A stretch of DNA of 64,000 nucleotides, taken from positions 2,910,836 through 2,974,835 of the forward strand of contig KV748187.1 of the NCBI GenBank assembly GCA_001692895.1, written 5' to 3'. Shown here one piece after another: positions 44,990-56,755 of the stretch; position 1 is the first letter of the stretch; every line of letters begins with the position of its first letter. Made by a program: the position numbers and the translations under genes. This stretch comes from Cenococcum geophilum 1.58. Its lineage: Eukaryota; Ascomycota; Dothideomycetes; Gloniales; Gloniaceae. Under the pieces are notes generated by a model. It ran no database searches and was not told where the DNA came from. It worked only from the letters and a program-made list of their open reading frames with translations.

Positions 44990-47900
44990 TCCTAGGAGAA
45001 TTTAATTTATTAGCCCTAACCCTTAAGGAGATAGACATTAATAATGTCTTATCTTTTATTAACTATATAACTACGGATAAGCAAATAGAAGGGCTACTGC
45101 CTATTAAAATCAAAATACGAGACGCCGAGACGTTTGTAAAAATAGTAGTATAAGACCCTAATAAATACTACCGCCTTTTATAGAACTATTACCTAAAGCT
45201 TATATAAACTGAGATGTATATTACCTAAGATCGCGATATTATCTAAGACCTATAAGCTTATAAGGCGCTCGCTAACAACATACGTTAAGAAACTAAAGAT
45301 AACCTCCGCGTATCTAAACGCGATATTTAATAGTTAAAGAAGAATAAGATTATACTAATTGCTACAGTTACTAAAAAAGAAGGCACAATTAAATACTTAT
45401 AATTTTAGCTTAACGAGTATATTTGTAATAACGTTAAATACCTTTTTACTATATATAACGCTACCTAAGTCTCTACGCCCCCAGTAACTTTACCTGCTTA
45501 ACGCTTAATAAAGGGTTAGCGCTAAGCAGCTTTACTTAATAGGAACCCCTACTAAAGCAGCGATAATAAAAGCTATAATAATTAGACCTAAACTGCCACT
45601 ATAGGATTTAATATATGCTACTTTAATCCCCTAGTCTTTTAAGGAAACTGTAAGGAATATAGCCACTAGAAGATATAAATCTGCAAGAAACTAACTTAGA
45701 GCGCCTACCTTTTGCTTATAGAAGATACTAAAATTAGCTATATTATTAGGCAAATAAAGGGTATATTATTTAATAAACTCTTCGCCTAATAGGAGACTAG
45801 TAGCCTTTAGAAGTAGTAGTTTTACTAAGAAGTACTTAACGATCTTAACCTAATATACCGCGACTACAACCTACTAGCCACTAACCAAGCTAAACTATAT
45901 ACCCTAAAGATAAGCCCTACTAAAATATTTAATAAGTTTTATATTAAATTCTAGGAATATACTAAAGCCCTCGCCTAAAATAATACTAAAGATTAAAAGA
46001 ATCTCCTTAAAAAAGTTACTTATCGCCTTAGTTACGCAGCCGCTAGCTATAACTACAATAATATTTATAAGATAGTAGCAGCCCTATAAAAGATTAAACG
46101 ACGACTAAATTAGATTGCTACTATTAACCCTTACTTAAAGACCTCTTTATAGAAGCCCTTTAGGCCTACTAAACCTATATATACTAAGCCACTAACGCCT
46201 ACTACCTTAAGTACCACTAGAGCTAATATTAACCTCTTTATACTAACCTTTTTATAAAAACTCCTAAATAGAGAGCGTGAGCTACTCCGGAAATTAGGAC
46301 GCTGCTATAGATACTATTAAAAACCCTATTATCGCAATAACCTAAACTGCCTAATAGCTAGGTTTAGTACCTACCGCCTAATACTTAACCTAATGCCCTA
46401 AACACTAAATACGTTACTATATACCACTACTATATAAGATAAAAACGTAGTAATAGTAGTAGAATTAGATATGGAAGTAGAAAATGCTAAGTTCTAGCCC
46501 TAAGTCGTAGGTTAGGACGCCCTAATAATAGAGGGATCTATATATTAGCCTACTTAATAAATAACTTAGTAAAGATAAACGGATAAAAATAGATAGTTTT
46601 ACCTATAATAGGAACTACTGCTATAAAATAATATAAAAGCCGTTCTATAATTAACTGCAGAGCTACTAACTAATTTATAGATACTTAACTTATATGTACT
46701 TATAACCTACTTACCTTACCCCTTACTAAAGCCCGCGCCCTATAACTCGCTAATAGTAGTTATACCGTATAAAAGATTACTTATATAGTATAAATTTACT
46801 TAGATATAAATGGGCACTAAGAAGAGCTCTGGGCCTATATTATACTACTTACTAACTACCCTATTATCCTTAAAATAAGCTAGCTTAAATAATACAACCC
46901 CGCTATTAACTAGGGAAAAAAAGTTACCTTTAACTCTAAATACTATAGAGAGACTTACCTAGGATATAGCCTAGCCACCTTTATTTACTTACTAGGATAT
47001 TAACCTAAGAACCCCTTATTACCCTACCTATAATTAACTACTACTATATAAGTGCTGCGGCCTTCTACTATATAGTATATAGGAAAGGCTAGACTATTAC
47101 TGCAGCTTCCTAATTATAACTATATAAGCTTAATAAAGAATAAAACTACGTCCTCTATAGTAATAGGATAGATATAGTTAACCTTTTAGAAGATAACGCC
47201 TCTATAAAACTCTATAGACTTTTACCTTTAAACTTTAAGAAGTTTATAAAACTTAAAAAAGGACTTACTAACGAAGACCTCCGTAAGCTCCTCCCTAAGA
47301 GGTACTATAACTTTATTAATATATACTTATAAAAGGGCGTAGATATACTCCCCCTATATTAACCTAATAACTATACTATTAATATTAAATAAGAAAAAAC
47401 GCTACCTTATAAGAGACCCTACCTAATATTAAAAGATAAACTTCTAGTTATAAGAAAGTATATTAACAAGCACCTTAATAAAGGGTTTATTTGTCCTAGT
47501 ATATTACTAGTAGTTACCCCTATCCTTCTTACTAAGAAGCTAAAAGGAGGTATTTAATTCTACGTTAACTATAGAGGACTTAATGCTATTATAATTAAAA
47601 ACTAATACCTAGTACCACTTATATGGGAGACCCTTAAGTAGCTTAGCTAAGCTAAAATCTATACTAAGCTTAATATTATTACCGCCTTTAATTATTTTTA
47701 AATACGGGAAGGTAATAAATGGAAAACCGTATTTATATCGCGCTTTAGCCAATTTAAATATACCGTTATACTCTTTAGCGTATATAACGGCCTAAGCACC
47801 TTTTAAAGCTATATTAATAACACCTTATAGGACTACCTTAATGACTTTTACTCCGCGTACCTAGACAATATACTTATTTATAATAATAACCCTTTTAAGT

Positions 47901-50405
47901 ATACTAAACACGTTTAAAAGGTTTTATAGCGCCTTAGAAATATAGGATTTTATATTAATTTAAAGAAATATAAATTCTTAGTTATAGAAGTAAAATACCT
48001 TAAACTAATTATTACTACTAAGGGTGTCCGTATAGACCCTAAGAAGGTATATATAATTACTAAATAGTAAGCCCCTAACTGCATTAAGGACGTATAAGCC
48101 TTTTTTAATTTTACTAACTTTTATTAGAAATTTATATATAACTTCTTAGGCGTAGTAGTACTACTTATAGTAATAATATAAATAAAGGGCCTTTCTGTAA
48201 AAGGAAGAAAAACGTATATATGCTTTACCTAGACGCCTAAATATAAGAAGGCGTTTTAAGACCTTAAAAATGCCTTTATTAAAGCACCTATCCTAGCCTA
48301 CTTTATACCAAGGCGATAACTCTATCTTAAAACCAACTCCTTAGACTATATTAACGCAGGCATCCTCTTCTAAATAGGTAATAACGGTTTTCTTTACCTA
48401 GTTGTATTTTACTTATCTAAGCTTATACTATAAGAGTGTAACTATAAGATCTATAATAAAGAACTCCTTATAATCGTATAAGTGTTTAAAGAATTCTAAC
48501 TAAAACTCTCTTTAGTAGAGCCTAACTAGCTAATTAAAGTCCTTACGGACTATTATAATCTTAAATACTTTATAACAATAAAGTAGCTAAACTAACGCTA
48601 AGTATATTAGAATAAGTTCCTCTCTAGTTTTAACTTTAAGATTATATATAGATTAGGAGTATAAGGTACTAAACCTAATAGCCTAATATGCTGCTCGCAA
48701 GACCTTTCTTAGTCTAAAGATAACCCCTATAATTAGTTCCAATAATAGATAATCCTAAAAGTACGAAATTTAGCCCTAGGTATACTACCTATAATAGAGC
48801 TAACTATACCCCAGCTTTATACTATAGAACTAACATTACCTCCTAAAATTAATAAGCTTATTACTATAGTATATAACACCTTTATTAACCTATTACTGTA
48901 TTAACTTATTGCCGTAAAGACCGCTAGCGCCTATATACTGCCTACTAACTTTTAAAGCTTAGGCTAGATTAATATAGCAGCCTTAAAAGTAAAAGAGAAT
49001 AGGCTCTATTATAAAGGTCGCCTATTTATCCCTAACTTAGAAAATCTATAACGGCAACTAATCTAAATAGCCTATAACCTTTAATTAAGCGGCTACCTAG
49101 GTAGAGGAGGAACCTATAAGCTTCTTAACCAATACTACTTCTAGCCAAAAATAATAGACTTAGTTAAATGCTTTATAGGCGCCTGCTATAGTTATAAGCG
49201 CGCTAAGGCCTTTAATATAAAGTACTAAGGACTACTATACCCTCTACTAGTACCTATACAATAATGGGCAGATATTGCTATAGATTTTATTATTAACCTA
49301 CTACCCTATAAATAATACGGCCATACCTATAAGAACATTCTTATAATAATATACTAACTTATAAAAGAGCGCTACTACGCCCTAACCAAAGGTGTAGCCG
49401 TTAGCAATATTACTAACGCCTTTCTTTGCGAAGTTTACTAACTATATAGGTTACCTAACTTAATTACGTCTAACTAAGGCATATAATTTAACTCTAATAT
49501 ATAAAGACAAATCTACTAACGCCTTAGCATCTCCATTAAAATATTTATATCCTTTTATTATAAAACTGCTAAGTAACTAGAAAACGCTAACGCTAGTATA
49601 AAAGTATACCTATAATAGATAGTCGCCTATAGTTAAGATAATTAGGTAGACTACCTTCTACTAGGTAAATTTATAGCGAATAACTATATCTTAACCACTA
49701 TAGGACTTACCCCGTTCTTTGCGAATAAGGGTTATTACCCCTAATCTGGTATAAAGCTACTAGAACCTATTAATAAGAAACTACTATATATAAAACGCCT
49801 TAAGATACTACTTACTAACTAGTATACAGACTGTATAAAAAATCTACTTAACTACTATAAGGGAGAAATAGCCTAGGCTTAAGTAAAGTAGGCCTACTTC
49901 GCTAACTACTATAGAACGCCACCACTAGAGATGCGTGTTAGCGACTAGGTATAGCTAAATATACGTAATATCTCTATATAGAGGCCTATAAAGTTACTTA
50001 ATTATAAGAACCTTAGCCCTTATTTAATTAAATAAGTTATTAATAGGGGAGCTGTATATAAGCTAGAACTCTTACCTACTTTAGCTACCCGTAGGATATA
50101 GCCTATATTTTACCTATAGCTACTATACCTCTATTAGCCTAACCCCTTATTAGGGTAAATATAGCCTAAACCCCTACTAGTTTAATCTAAGATAAGAATA
50201 AAGATAAGAACTATAAGGAGTAGACCATTAAATAAATTATTAACTCTAAATACTTTAGTAAAGGTAAAGGACAACGGCTTTACTACAGAGCTATATATAT
50301 AGGATTTAATATAAATTAGCTAGAATAGCAACTATAGGAAGACTTTAAAAATGCAAAGGATTTAATTAGCGACTTTTACTATATAAACCTATAGAAACTA
50401 GGCAT
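44990..50405 (+). pseudogene. Gypsy-4 gag-pol polyprotein (RIPed)
   Basis: Domain order is as in Gypsy-3: gag (about 44,995-46,290), zinc knuckle (about 46,300-46,350), protease (about 46,640-46,700), reverse transcriptase (about 47,400-47,990), RNase H (about 48,240-48,660), integrase (about 49,060-49,620) and chromodomain (about 50,215-50,405). The reverse transcriptase motif at 47,858 reads YLDN instead of YLDD, and the following residues have also changed. Stop codons are denser than in Gypsy-3. Confidence 0.87.
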
Positions 50406-50522
50406 AAGTAGAGATTTTATACCTAATCCTCTATAGGAGCCCTTATAGAGTTAAACCGTTATATATTACTACGTAAGGGCAAATTACCGTTAAATTACGG
50501 TAAAGTACGATTACGTAACCGG

Positions 50523-50585
50523 AATATTATTAAGATATCTAGGAACTTTAACCAGCGGTTAAAGTTATCTAATTAGTTGGATTCT
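50523..50585. other. 'aactttaacc' palindrome in the Gypsy-4 3' untranslated region
   Basis: 'aactttaacc.gcggttaaagtt' followed by 'ctaattagttggattctta', homologous to 38,223-38,265. Confidence 0.72.
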
Positions 50586-50731
50586 TAGATACCAAGCCTT
50601 ATTATATAATATTGTTTTAAACCTTTAGTAATACCCCCCTTTTCTTCTTTTCTATATCTTAAGTGTCCCTTCTATATATATATAGTAACTACAGCGTCGC
50701 CAGAGCTTCGCCTTTATAGGAGGGGGGGTAG

Positions 50732-50896
50732 TATTACGGAACCCCGTGCTTTTGCGTACACCTTACGTACAGCTTATATTAGCTACGCGTAGGTATATTA
50801 CCTCCTTATGCCCTTAACCCTTACGATTGATCGCGTAACGTCTTATAGACTCCTTAAATACATACGCTCTGTAGCTACTGCCCCCATTCCGTAATA
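50732..50896 (+). repeat. Gypsy-4 3' LTR with a 28 bp internal deletion
   Basis: The sequence passes directly from 'ggaacccc' to 'gtgct', whereas the full LTR has 28 more bases between two CCCC runs. The deletion therefore fits loss between CCCC microhomologies. It ends 'ccgtaata', followed by the ACGCC duplication. Confidence 0.9.
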
Positions 50897-50901
50897 ACGC
50901 C

Positions 50902-51178
50902 TTTATTAATAGCGTATGGGATAAGTTATGGCCGCGGAGGAGCCTTTAGGGTGGCGTATAGCCTTAATTTATATACTATACCAAAAATATCTATATAAAA
51001 TCAATTAAGCGGGTAAGCAATTAAGTAAGCTAAACGATTTAACCTAAATAAGCCAAGCTAGCAAGCTAAAGGAGTGAAAATTTAGAATATAATCTAAAGC
51101 CTCTATACTTGGCTTGCTTGGCTTACTTAGCTTATTTACTTATTACTAGCTCTACGTCGCCCTCTCTTTAATCGAGTA
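50902..51178. other. Spacer with an imperfect inverted repeat
   Basis: 'taagtaagctaa...aagccaagctagcaagc' (about 51,020-51,063) is mirrored by 'gcttgcttggcttacttagctta' (about 51,115-51,141). This could be a small MITE or a relic of one; its ends and target duplication are not clear. No coding frame. Confidence 0.45.
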
Positions 51179-53760
51179 ATGTCTATCCCTATGTCCCGAG
51201 ACGCACCCTATTATAAGACGAATCTATAGTTTTAGAATTACAAATTTTTTCTTGGCAAGTTTACGAAGTTGTTATTAATATATCACTTTCTTTAACTATT
51301 TCTCCCTAAGAAGACCACCTAGCAATAGGAAAAAGACTGTAGTTGGTTATGCTGTTAATCGTTTTAATTACGCCACCGATTGCCGCTTCGGCTATTCCCC
51401 CTACTTAATTACAACCATTAAAGTCTCTTTAAAATTCGGAGCACTTAGGGAAAGGTTCCATATTAAAAGAATATGGCTCCAAATTTTAAAGACACTTAAA
51501 GAGGAAAATAATACAGTCCGGGAGTTTCTCTAGTATAAGGAGAGGGGTATAAACGCCATATATTTTAGCTTTAAATTTAGTGCTTATTAATATGCATTAG
51601 CCTAGTTATAATATACTGTATAAATCCGGGCCCGCTATATTTTACTTAGCCACTACTTTTAGGCCTAGTTATGTGTAGCGTAGAATATCACGCCTATAGC
51701 GTAGTAGTATATTTCTTAAACATTCTATACACAGGTACGCGGCAGCACGCTAGTACCTGGGCCCTAGGAGCGCTCTCTTATCTCCTTTTATATTACTATT
51801 ACGACGATAATATAGATAGGGCTACTAAAGTATTGGCGTAAGGCGTGCCTTTTAGCGTACCTAGATTATACTATGCTCTTGCAGATTATGGCAATATCCT
51901 ATAATCTACACTCTATCATTATGCTTGCGGACAACCCTCGATAGAAGATAAGGCTTAAGGCTAACAGTACCTCAAACCGTACGAAGAAGAGGTTATCGTT
52001 AAGTATCTACTTTAAATATCCGACCTTAGACATCCAATACGAATAAAGTTTATCCCTTTACTAGCCTATAGCATCACCCGCTATTAACCTACTACTAAAA
52101 GGCCTCTTAAGGCTCCTAGTCGGAACTAGGTAAAGGCTCTAGAAAAACGCTATCTAATACTACTAGTACGGAGAGTTAAGGCGTTAGACTGGAACCGTTA
52201 TAAGAAAAACATTTATAGGAAAATTATACACTAGTTTAAGGTAATAAAAGAAGTATTATAAGATCCGGCTATTTTAGCCGAGAATATATATAATATGGAC
52301 GAGACTAGAGTAATGCTGTTTATGCTAGGCTTTGTTAAAGTCCTTATAAGTAAGTATAACAAGCGAGACTATAGAGGTGCGTAAGTTAAGTGTATAACCG
52401 TAACTGCGATCGAATGCATTAGTGGCGATAGTAGGTATTTAAACCCGATAATAATCTAGCTAGTAAATACCTATTAAAGCAACTAGACCACTTTTCCTAC
52501 CCCTAGATGGTAGTATGCGTGCTCTAACTCTAGATATACCAACTCTAAGATTAGCTTAGAGTGGCTTAAGTGTATATTTAATCCCGAAACTAAAGAACGA
52601 GCTAATAAGAGACTACGTATTCTAATCTGTGACGGCTTTGGAACGCATAAGACCCTTAAAATCTTAGAGTTCTATTTTAAGAACAATATTCTTCTATATC
52701 GTCTCTCTTCTTATACCTCCTATAAGCTCTAGCCTTATAATGTAGCACCGTTTGCTCTACTTAAGGCAGCCTATTGCGACTAGGTTAATTAACTTAAGTA
52801 AGAAGGTATAAATATAATTAGTAAGGAGCACTTTACCTCTCTATATAGCCCTATAAGGAAAATAGCATTTACGCTAAAGAATATTAAGGCCGGTTTCGCT
52901 GTAAGCGGTTTGTTCCCGTTTAATCCAGATAGGGTGCTTAGAAGTATGCCCGCCCCCCTAGCTAAACCAGCCATTCTAAGAGCCGATGAGGTGAAGGTAG
53001 GGTCTTATTGGCAAGATGTAGAACCGTAAACGCCTATAACGCTAGTGTTAGCAGAGGCTTTTATGTTACTATAGAACTTAATTATCTAACGGGATGCTTA
53101 TGCGCTTAATAAAACGAGCAAATAGAACCTAGCGAGGCACTTATAGAAATGTACTAAAGCTTTCCAGAAATCCTCTGCTTAGGGCATCCTCTAAGAGGAC
53201 CAAATTTAATTCCTAACCACAATTAACAGCGAAGCTAAGGTTTGATGATTGACCAAGTTATTGGTACTAGGGAAGGCGAAGGTTATGAGCTATAAGGACC
53301 TTAAGGAAGCACGAGCGAAGTGTGTCGTAAAAGAAGCTACCCGAGCAGCTAAAGGCAAGGGGAAACGTGGTCGGAAGCGTAAGAGTGGTACGCTCGAGGC
53401 AGAGGAAGACACTGCAGAGACGGCGAGACGTGGTCGAAAGCGTAAGAGTGCTGCGCTTGACGCGCCAGCGCCAACGAACAAGATGGCGCGGATAAGCAAT
53501 GCCCCCAAGCCAGCGAGTGCCTTGGTGATGCAGGCCAGCAGATCACAGATTGCGGATAATGAGATTGCGCCAGAACCACAAAGAGCGCCAGAACCACTAA
53601 GAGCGCCAGTAGCGCGGATATGGTAGTAGAGGCCAATATTGCCATTTGAACATGTAATAGAGAATCGATAAGTCTGAGGCAAGCTCGGGCTAGCTTCGCG
53701 ACCTGTTACTGTATAGTAACTTAGATTTAATGTTTAGTCTTCGTCGGTTTTTGACACGAG
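51179..53760 (+). mobile_element. pogo-2: pogo-like DNA transposon, left end present, right end not found
   Basis: The left TIR begins after TA at 51,177-51,178 ('atgtctatccctatgtc', a RIPed form of the end at 54,008). About 590 bp of leader follow, then a transposase gene to 53,626. The segment 51,179-51,500 is homologous to 54,008-54,340. No inverted copy of the end occurs between 53,627 and 54,006, so the right boundary given is approximate. Confidence 0.7.
51770..53626 (+). pseudogene. pogo-type DDE transposase (pogo-2): RIPed body, intact C-terminal 125 codons
   Basis: One frame is unbroken by indels from 51,803 to the TAG at 53,624. An N-terminal helix-turn-helix/CENP-B-like region is readable (about 51,800-52,110). 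The catalytic domain has 'NIYNMDETRVM' (52,298), 'LRILICDGFGTHKT' (52,631) and a third site reading PYNV, where D is now N (52,739). 'GLFPFNPDRVLRSMP' closes the domain (about 52,910). Up to about 53,240 the frame carries RIP stops. From 53,249 it is fully open and GC-rich, with 'VLGKAKVMSYKDLKEARAK', two 'KRGRKRKS'-like basic motifs and an 'APEPLRAPVARIW' tail typical of this family. The start codon is not visible (expected near 51,770). The minus-strand open frames here are shadows. Confidence 0.88.
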
Positions 53761-54005
53761 AGGTTATAACCAGCCTTTGACGTTGGGCTCAATGGCATTG
53801 CATCGTATCAGAAAACCGGAAGTCGATTCTGACAGGGGGAGGAAATGGCCGATTTTGGTGGTCGCAGCACAGGGGAAACCAAACCCGCTTTTTGCTTTTC
53901 GCTTGAAGGGTATGGTGCATCGCGGAGTATGTCGGGGAGGCGGGAATTTTCGGACTGGGATCCCTCGCAGCCCGCCAGCCACACTTTTTGGAGCCCAGGC
54001 TTTAT
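53627..54005. other. Normal-GC spacer between pogo-2 and the HET island
   Basis: Several overlapping open frames of 70-120 codons exist on both strands (for example 53,777-54,139 + and 53,808-54,035 -), but none shows a recognisable domain. The minus frame ending at 53,808 could be the original 3' tail of the repeat gene at 57,415-59,042 if the intervening TIR-bounded segment is an insertion; this is only a possibility. Confidence 0.4.
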
Positions 54006-54007
54006 TA

Positions 54008-54462
54008 ACGTCTGTCCCTGCGTCGAGAGACGCACTCTGTCACAAGACGAATCTATGGTTTCGGCATCTCAAGTTTCTCCCTCGCGATTCTACGAAGTTA
54101 TTGTCAATATATCACTGTTCTTTAGCCATTCTCCTCTAGGAAACCAGCCTGCAACGAGAAAATTACTGTGATTGACGTAATCATACTATCAATCGTTCCG
54201 TTGACGCCATCGACCGCTGCTTTAGCTATTCCCCCCGCTCAATCGCGATTATTAGAGTCTCTTCAAAGTTCGGAGCATTTAGGGGAAGGTTCTATGACGG
54301 AAGAATATAGCTCCAAATTTTGTAGACATTCAGAGAGGTACTTATAGAAGTTCGCCAAGCCGCTTAAATATCCTTTGCCAAGGGCATCCTCTAGGAGGAC
54401 CAAAATTCGATTCTTGATTACAATTAACAATGAAGACAAAGTTCGACGATCGACCAAGTCAA
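54008..54462 (+). pseudogene. Internally deleted pogo-2 copy: left end joined to a C-terminal transposase piece
   Basis: 54,008-54,340 matches 51,179-51,500 (end and leader). From about 54,335 to 54,460 it matches 53,135-53,255 of the transposase gene ('gggcatcctct.ggaggacc', 'attaacaatgaagacaaag'), so about 1.6 kb has been deleted between them. This copy is far less RIPed than pogo-2 itself. There is a 1-base difference that shifts the frame relative to pogo-2. Confidence 0.8.
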
Positions 54463-54544
54463 ATCATAAGCATAGGTAGATTAACTAGTCATTTTATTTT
54501 TGTATATTGGTTAGACAGGTGTCGGAACTCGTGTGAAGATTGAT

Positions 54545-54660
54545 CTATGAAGAAAAGAGACTATTTGTACATGTCGATCGGTAGTCCGTGCACCGATGAG
54601 TAAGTAAAGAATGAGGACTCTGTCTATTCAACTATGAAGAAAAGAAGCTATTTATACATG
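54545..54660. repeat. 29 bp direct repeat downstream of the HET gene
   Basis: 'ctatgaagaaaaga..ctattt.tacatg' occurs at 54,545-54,573 and 54,632-54,660, with 3 mismatches in 29. A second tandem pair, 13 bp 'gtcggtgaccgag' x2, lies at 54,799-54,824. Confidence 0.8.
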
Positions 54661-54832
54661 AGGTAGGTGTCTGAAAAAGGAAAGGGAGGGGGGGTATGTA
54701 ACTGAAACGGGGGTAGTAGTACACCCGGAATGAGAACAAGGATAGGGTAATAGGCTAAATCCAACCTGAATCGACAGTACATGAAGGTGTAGACTAAGTC
54801 GGTGACCGAGGTCGGTGACCGAGTCAAAGGTA

Positions 54833-54849
54833 GGGGGGGGGACCCCCCC
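54833..54849. other. G-run/C-run hairpin 3' of the HET gene
   Basis: Nine G, one A, seven C: a perfect short inverted repeat about 95 bp beyond the HET stop codon on its downstream side. It could fold in the transcript; any role in 3' end formation is speculative. Confidence 0.5.
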
Positions 54850-54940
54850 TGTAGAACTCCTGAAATAAAGCCACATTTGGCGTCTGACAACAGGTTTCAG
54901 GGAGCTTTTCGTTGGCCATGGTTTGCGACACTCTTTCTCT

Positions 54941-56755
54941 TTAAATTAGCTTGATTAAATCTGGATAGCCGACAAGAGTCTTTGAGTCAATGAATGGTTG
55001 TAAATAACACGGCCCGAGAAGGAAATATTCCTCTGGTCCTCCGCTAATGATGAAAGGAATCCTGCAGCCTTGAAACACACAAATAGTTGCTCCCGAGTAG
55101 TGTTCTAGCACACGAGCATCGTCGAAAAAGCCAATTAACCCGGAGGATGTTGCAAACGGAGCACCTTGACGGAGTCGCTGCATTTCTAAGTTTAAGAACT
55201 CGCCAGTGGCTTCAGTCGCTATTTCCAGGCCCCGTTCAGTCAATGGTGTATGGCCCATCACAGCCATGTACTTGAGATGCTCAAAATTGTCGTACGGCTC
55301 GTCCCATGCCCTTGAATGAAAGAGCATATCGCACCATATATTGATTCCGGTAGTGTCTAAGTCCGCCTGGGAAGCTGTCAATCGATCGAATTGATCCCCC
55401 AGAATAGCTTGAACCCAATTTGCAACAACGGAATCCTCTAGGGGCTGGAGAATATCACGTTCCCACTCCTCGAAGAGAGCCTTGGCATTTGTAAAAGTAT
55501 CGCAATCCGAGTTCTCTGCGGGACGGCCGACAACTGTTACGTGCCCAACTAAGCAGCCCTTTATCTCGACAAAAGTGTCATCGTCAGAGAAGATAATTTC
55601 CGCCAATGGAAAGTTTGTATTGCGATAAAGAGGTGTTCTTGGATTAAAGTAATAGGTCAAACTCCAGGATCTCTTCCCCGGACACGTTGGCACCCATGAT
55701 GGAACATTCAAATTCGGTTGATAAGGTGCGCAATATAACAGTGAGAGATCTCGGGTGGACTTTAGCAAGTAAACAGCAAGTCTTGTCAGAACCTCCTCTG
55801 GGGATGAACGATAGTCTATTCTCAGGCTCGACTCTTGCTGCGTTTCCTCCATTGGGCCAGCAAGTCCTAATAGCGCGTATAGATAATCCTTCTGGTCGGT
55901 CACTAATTGACCAGTTGAGAGCAGGAGTAAACTGAGTATGCGGTCTGGAAGGGATGCGCGAGAAAAGGCGTTCCTGTCTTCCTCATTCTGGACAAAATCT
56001 CGAGAGAGGATGATAGCTTTCAGGCGAGACTCGTTCCGGCGTATCATCACCCGGCATAAATGCCAAGAATTACTCATAGTTTCAAAAGCGAAGAAACCTT
56101 GTATAAGTGATTTCCACGTGAAAGTTGCCCGACCACAGATAAAATTAACCTCTTGAGCTACCGCAGCTTCCTGCAATACCCAAAGACGCGTGAACCATGG
56201 CTTCTTAAATACCTCTGTGATCCACACGTAGCATGCGAACCATTGAACTCCGCATTTTTCCTGCAGGCTATTTGAGGAAAGCTCATCTGCTTGGGAAAGC
56301 TCAATCACTTTGTTGAGGAAGTTCTGGATTGATTCCGGCTTGAGGCCTACATCTTCCACATCGAACCATTCTCCTAGCCAGACCAATGTTCTTTGCGCAT
56401 GTTTGTAGATTTCAGTCATCCGTCGAACCTGCTCATTTCTCTCAGACAGACTCTCTTGGTTGATGCACAAAGCATCGACCCATAAAGTTCGGCAAGTTTG
56501 GTTGCTGCGAAGATGCTGCAAGGCTGACACGAGGTTGACCGTCCCTTGGAAAGGAAAGCCATTGAGAACGATTTCTTGCCTCTTGTGTGGATCCCCCCAA
56601 ACATACGACAATGCCTCATAACAAATGTTGGACTTAATGTTGCAGGGTCGAAGGTGACATACAATTTTGTCTTCGTCGGCGCCAGGCTCGAGTACTAAAA
56701 GCCGAAAGAGGGATGATGCTCCTGGAAGGGGCAGATACGGAAGGCAACCTTGCAT
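54941..56755 (-). CDS. HET-domain protein (heterokaryon-incompatibility type), 604 aa
   Basis: A single uninterrupted frame without visible introns. The N-terminal HET domain (about residues 46-205) is complete, with 'YEALSYVWGDP' at 46-56, 'LWVDALCINQ' at 91-100, 'ERNEQVRRMTEIY' at 105-117, 'VWLGEW' at 125-130 and 'PWFTRLWVLQEAAVA' at 186-200. Further family motifs are 'TDQKDYLYALLGLA' (286-299) and 'VPSWVPTC' (351-358). The C-terminal part reads 'GATICVFQGCRIPFIISGG', the usual end region of these proteins. Length is normal for the family. The chosen start fits because HET proteins begin a short way before a 'Y.PLP....FRLL.L.PG' block, here at residues 7-27. In fungi, HET domains act in non-self recognition and trigger cell death on incompatible fusion; the partner and specificity cannot be told. 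It is the only intact gene in the window and shows no RIP. Confidence 0.95.
   Translation of the reverse strand: MQGCLPYLPLPGASSLFRLLVLEPGADEDKIVCHLRPCNIKSNICYEALSYVWGDPHKRQEIVLNGFPFQGTVNLVSALQHLRSNQTCRTLWVDALCINQESLSERNEQVRRMTEIYKHAQRTLVWLGEWFDVEDVGLKPESIQNFLNKVIELSQADELSSNSLQEKCGVQWFACYVWITEVFKKPWFTRLWVLQEAAVAQEVNFICGRATFTWKSLIQGFFAFETMSNSWHLCRVMIRRNESRLKAIILSRDFVQNEEDRNAFSRASLPDRILSLLLLSTGQLVTDQKDYLYALLGLAGPMEETQQESSLRIDYRSSPEEVLTRLAVYLLKSTRDLSLLYCAPYQPNLNVPSWVPTCPGKRSWSLTYYFNPRTPLYRNTNFPLAEIIFSDDDTFVEIKGCLVGHVTVVGRPAENSDCDTFTNAKALFEEWERDILQPLEDSVVANWVQAILGDQFDRLTASQADLDTTGINIWCDMLFHSRAWDEPYDNFEHLKYMAVMGHTPLTERGLEIATEATGEFLNLEMQRLRQGAPFATSSGLIGFFDDARVLEHYSGATICVFQGCRIPFIISGGPEEYFLLGPCYLQPFIDSKTLVGYPDLIKLI

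Larger units (their letters stand above)
44585..50896 (+). mobile_element. Gypsy-4: complete Gypsy element, same family as Gypsy-3, heavily RIPed
   Basis: LTRs lie at 44,585-44,777 (193 bp) and 50,732-50,896 (165 bp), flanked by a perfect 5-base duplication ACGCC (44,580-44,584 and 50,897-50,901). It is colinear with Gypsy-3 but carries more C/T and G/A changes and a few small deletions, so it is likely older. Confidence 0.93.

Noticed and set aside
1..53240. Mitochondrial or centromeric DNA because of AT-richness
   Set aside because: The content is nuclear LTR elements and DNA transposons with RIP-type stops. No mitochondrial gene or satellite was seen. A centromeric or heterochromatic location remains possible but cannot be shown.
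53290..53682. 130-codon and 98-codon open frames on - over the pogo-2 C-terminus
   Set aside because: They are shadows of the GC-rich plus-strand transposase tail, which has clear family motifs.
55087..56156. Plus-strand open frames inside the HET gene (for example 55,687-55,935 and 55,938-56,156)
   Set aside because: These are shadows of the HET coding strand without domains of their own.
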